DNA from: Arachidicoccus sp. BS20
Lineage (GTDB): Bacteria; Bacteroidota; Bacteroidia; Chitinophagales; Chitinophagaceae
Length of the DNA: 64,000 nt
NCBI RefSeq assembly: GCF_001659705.1
Contig: NZ_CP015971.1
Span: 2,607,029 to 2,671,028 of the forward strand
Reading direction: 5' to 3'
The notes beneath the pieces are model-generated. The model was given only the letters and a program-made list of their open reading frames with translations. It was not told the DNA's origin and searched no databases. Positions 61,161-64,000 of the stretch are shown here, piece by piece. The stretch's first letter is position 1; every line of letters begins with the position of its first letter. The position numbers were made by a program, and so were the translations under genes.

Positions 61161-62501
61161 TTACCGTAAAATCATTTGCCTGTCGGCATCCAGGCGCACG
61201 AGAATAAAAATCAAAATGGTAAATGTAACCATCGACGAACCACCGTAACTTATCAACGGCAACGGAATGCCGACTACGGGAAATAATCCGACAGTCATAC
61301 ACACATTGATAGTAATGTGCATCAACAAAATACTTGCAACACAATACGCATATACACGTGAGAAAACACTCCGCTGCCGCTCCGCCATTCTTACAATGCG
61401 AAACAAGAGAAACAAATACAACAGCAAAAAAACGGCGCATCCCACAAAGCCAAATGCTTCGCCTAAAGATGTAAACACAAAATCGGTTTGCTGTTCCGGT
61501 ACATATTTGCCGCGCGTTTGTGTTCCTTTTAAAAATCCGCGTCCAAGCAATCCGCCGGAACCAATCGCAATCTTACTTTGACGTACATTATAATCATCAG
61601 GCTTTGCGTATGATTTATTATTTTCTTCCCGTTCGATACTATGCTTGTTTTGGCTGCAATCGTAATTTTTTCCAACCATTGCATAAATACGCGTTGATTG
61701 ATAGCACTGAAAAACATTATTAAAAATATACGGAACCGCAAAGCGCTGAACTCCCACACACACGAACCATATTCCGATAACCAAGGCAAGTAAGCCTTTG
61801 TTTCTTTTGATTTTTTTTCGCAGCACATAAACTGTAACAATTGCGATTACAGTTAAAATAATTGCCAATGTATTCGGCTCCATTATCAAAGTTGCAACCA
61901 CTAAAACGCCGAAAGAAAATCCTACCAATAAAATCCATCCTGGCAATCCTTCGCGGAACATTACAATGAAAAAACAAAAATACACAATTGCCAATCCAGT
62001 TTCATTTTGGAGAACGGAAAGCATGGCGGGAAACAGCGAAATGCCAATGGCAATCATACGTGAGCGCACTTTGGAAAAATCCAAGTCCTGCATGGACAGA
62101 TATTTTGCCAAAGCCAATGAAGTAAAAATAATACAAAGTTGCGCGGGTTGTAGATTAAAACCTCCGCCAAGCGGAATCCAGCTTCTTGAACCATTGATAT
62201 TTTTCCCGACGGCAAATGTGGCAAACATCAGCAATATGCCGAAGAGATAAGAAAGATTGGCGAATGCCGTGTATAATTTGCTGTCACTAAGTAAAATAAA
62301 AATCGCCAATACAACACACACACCCGCAAAAATAAACTGCTTACTATACTCGGTTTTCCCTGAAAGAAACGATGCTGCCCAGTTTATATCAGGATTATAT
62401 TCCACCATGAAAATGCACAATATACCCGTGCAAACGAGTATCGCATACAACAATACGACTATCCAATCCACGCCTTTTGCAAGTTGTTCCTGTTGCTTCA
62501 T
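61161..62501 (-). CDS. rodA: Rod-shape-determining protein RodA (SEDS glycosyltransferase)
   Basis: A 446-residue polytopic membrane protein of the SEDS family that polymerises lipid II glycan strands for side-wall growth. About ten TM segments are seen. Signatures: GSRSWIPLGGGFNLQPAQLC near 110-130 (contains the NLQPAE-type motif), GRGFLKGTQTRGKYVPEQQTDF (in two runs) near 315, FVFTSLGEAFGFVGC near 340 and GIPLPLISYGGSSMV near 420. Longer than E. coli RodA (370) because of an extracytoplasmic insertion (about 270-310, YDCSQNKHSIEREENNK). The start ATG overlaps the stop of the PBP2 gene (ATGA), so the two are translationally coupled. Confidence 0.95.
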   Translation of the reverse strand: MKQQEQLAKGVDWIVVLLYAILVCTGILCIFMVEYNPDINWAASFLSGKTEYSKQFIFAGVCVVLAIFILLSDSKLYTAFANLSYLFGILLMFATFAVGKNINGSRSWIPLGGGFNLQPAQLCIIFTSLALAKYLSMQDLDFSKVRSRMIAIGISLFPAMLSVLQNETGLAIVYFCFFIVMFREGLPGWILLVGFSFGVLVVATLIMEPNTLAIILTVIAIVTVYVLRKKIKRNKGLLALVIGIWFVCVGVQRFAVPYIFNNVFQCYQSTRIYAMVGKNYDCSQNKHSIEREENNKSYAKPDDYNVRQSKIAIGSGGLLGRGFLKGTQTRGKYVPEQQTDFVFTSLGEAFGFVGCAVFLLLYLFLLFRIVRMAERQRSVFSRVYAYCVASILLMHITINVCMTVGLFPVVGIPLPLISYGGSSMVTFTILIFILVRLDADRQMILR

Positions 62502-64000
62502 TTATTTGTTTTTACGGATTTTGATTGGGAAGATATTTTTGCCTTGTCCGATAAAATTGCGGGCGACGAATGCTCTGAATCTTTTGCGGGAGCTTTTTTA
62601 TTTTTATTTGCCAGCGCCATTTTCAGACTGTCTTCCTTACGTGCTAAAGCAATAGAATCTATACGCCTTGCTTCTTCGCGCAAGCGAACGGCTTTGAAAG
62701 AATCTTTTCTTCTGCGCCATTCATAAATCTGCGATGGAAATAAGTCGGCTTTGGAAAGCCTTTCTACATCAGCTTGGGTTTCACTTGTAAGCGTATCGTT
62801 CAGGTATAGTTCCATCATATGCGCAGCAATAGGACCTGCCCAAGTAGCACCGTAACCTGCATTTTCCACATACACAGCCATTGCAATTTTAGGATTATCA
62901 ACAGGCGCATAAGCAATGAACACCGCAAGGTTTTTGAGCTTCGGAACTTGCGCCGTCCCTGTTTTTGCAGCATATCTTACACCCGGAATTGTTATGTTGT
63001 GCGCCGTCCCTATTTCTGTTACATCTTCCATACCTTCCTGTACCGAGCGGTAATCTTCGTCGCTGATATGCAATGGCTGGTGTTTCACATGATACTTCGC
63101 CAGGTAAACCGTATCATCTTCGGTTTGATTTTCTATACTGTCCACAAAATGCGGCGTGTAATACCAACCTTTATTGGCAATGATGCACGCTTCGTTGGCA
63201 GATTGTAAAGGCGTCAGCAACATCTTGTCCTGACCAATGCCCATTGTGATTAAATTACAGGCGACCCAACGAGAACCATAGGCTTCATTATATACCATCG
63301 TGTCCGGAATATTGCCTTGTTTTTCCCCGGGAATATCAACACCCAAGGCTCTGCCAAAACCAAAACTGTGCATATAATTTTGCCATACAGCATAGCCTTT
63401 TCTCGGAGAGTTATATGCGGGGTTGTCCAGCGTAAGTTTGAAGATATGACAAAAATAGGAGTTGTAAGAATGTGCAATAGCGGGTTTCAGCGTTTCATGT
63501 TCGCTGCCGTTTTCGTCGTTATGTACCAATTTTCCGCCGCAGGAATAAGGTCTGCTGCAATCATATTCTGTTTTCGGCGTAATCAATCCCTCATCCAATG
63601 CTATGAGTGCGCCTATCGGTTTATAAGTTGAGCCGGGCGGGTAGCCCCCACTCACGGCGCGGTTGTACATTGGCTGGCTGGTATCGGTTACCAAAAATCC
63701 TATGTGCTTCCTGTATTCGCTCGGCGACAAATCATTGGGGTCAAAACTCGGCGCCGTCACCATGGCAATGATGCCTCCGGTTTTCGGGTTGATAGCAACC
63801 GCAGCACCCAATTTTCCCTGAAACATTTTTTCGCCCAAAGCCTGCACTTTAATGTCGATACTGGTATATAAATTTCGTCCGGCAACGGCTGTGGTATCGA
63901 AATCGCCGTTGGCATAAGGACCTTGTATGCGTGCGCGGTTGTCGCGCAGAAACCGTTGTACCCCGCGCTGTCCCATCAATACTTTTTCGTACGATTTTTC
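62498..64000 (-). CDS. mrdA: Penicillin-binding protein 2 (MrdA), 5' end outside window
   Basis: Transpeptidase partner of RodA in elongation; the frame is open to the right edge (500 codons). At the edge it reads EKSYEKVLMGQRGVQRFLRD, the end of the dimerisation domain, so about 120-150 N-terminal residues with the TM anchor are missing. Catalytic motifs are intact: SxxK in PGSTYKP, SxN in HSYNSYF and KTG in AAKTGTAQV. After the transpeptidase domain there is a basic, Ser/Lys-rich tail (about 60 residues, ending SQSKSVKTNK). Coupled to rodA by a 4-bp overlap. Confidence 0.96.
   Translation of the reverse strand, partial: EKSYEKVLMGQRGVQRFLRDNRARIQGPYANGDFDTTAVAGRNLYTSIDIKVQALGEKMFQGKLGAAVAINPKTGGIIAMVTAPSFDPNDLSPSEYRKHIGFLVTDTSQPMYNRAVSGGYPPGSTYKPIGALIALDEGLITPKTEYDCSRPYSCGGKLVHNDENGSEHETLKPAIAHSYNSYFCHIFKLTLDNPAYNSPRKGYAVWQNYMHSFGFGRALGVDIPGEKQGNIPDTMVYNEAYGSRWVACNLITMGIGQDKMLLTPLQSANEACIIANKGWYYTPHFVDSIENQTEDDTVYLAKYHVKHQPLHISDEDYRSVQEGMEDVTEIGTAHNITIPGVRYAAKTGTAQVPKLKNLAVFIAYAPVDNPKIAMAVYVENAGYGATWAGPIAAHMMELYLNDTLTSETQADVERLSKADLFPSQIYEWRRRKDSFKAVRLREEARRIDSIALARKEDSLKMALANKNKKAPAKDSEHSSPAILSDKAKISSQSKSVKTNK

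Noticed and set aside
1-64000. tRNA, rRNA, phage or conjugation genes
   Set aside because: I read the intergenic stretches for cloverleaf-like or conserved RNA segments and the proteins for phage or transfer families and saw none.

Overview
The window comes from a Bacteroidota genome, most likely Chitinophagales/Chitinophagaceae. This rests on the SusC/SusD pair with an ECF sigma factor and a FecR anti-sigma factor, the DUF4959/DUF5000 and DUF4998 lipoproteins, the roughly 800-residue double FtsX-type permeases, a bacteroidete GGGP-synthase homologue, and repeated TAnnTTTG (-7) promoter boxes. Family names were assigned by reading motifs, not by database search.

Layout. Positions 1-3.3 kb hold housekeeping genes: purK (cut by the left edge), a GGGP synthase-family protein, an SDR oxidoreductase and a DUF502 membrane protein. 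Positions 3.3-36.6 kb are one exporter island on the minus strand: an NtrB/NtrC-like two-component pair, a Fic protein with its own twin-palindrome control region, then nine MacB/FtsX-type permeases, two ATPases, one periplasmic adaptor, one TolC-type outer-membrane channel and one DUF4097 beta-repeat protein. Two pairs of a 19-bp GTGT-N11-ACAC site, each pair spaced exactly 22 bp, lie upstream of tolC and upstream of the DUF4097 gene. They divide the island into two probable transcription units and are the best candidates for binding sites of the adjacent sigma-54 activator. The spacers are filled with hairpin repeats. Near-identical repeats bracket the second ATPase and the adaptor gene.

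Positions 36.7-39.1 kb hold a small secreted orphan and acetyl-CoA synthetase. Positions 39.2-56.4 kb are a polysaccharide utilisation locus on the minus strand: GH95-like, GH29 and GH20 enzymes in one unit, then two surface lipoproteins, SusD, SusC, FecR and the ECF sigma factor. The substrate is inferred to be a fucosylated, N-acetylhexosamine-containing glycan. The susC reading frame is interrupted by a single in-frame TGA with the same frame open on both sides. A shared 16-bp LacI-like site lies upstream of both GH20 and the sigma factor, with a shorter version upstream of acs.

Positions 56.6-64 kb hold conserved genes: a HAD-IIIA phosphatase, mscL, scpA, a tonB-like gene, corA (bracketed by palindromic repeats), rodA and mrdA/PBP2 (cut by the right edge). 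I saw no tRNA, rRNA, CRISPR array, transposase or phage genes.

Working model (inference): the histidine kinase senses an envelope signal, the NtrC-like regulator binds the paired sites, and sigma-54 polymerase switches on the tolC-headed and DUF4097-headed units. This would make a set of interchangeable full-length permeases that share two ATPases, one adaptor and one channel.
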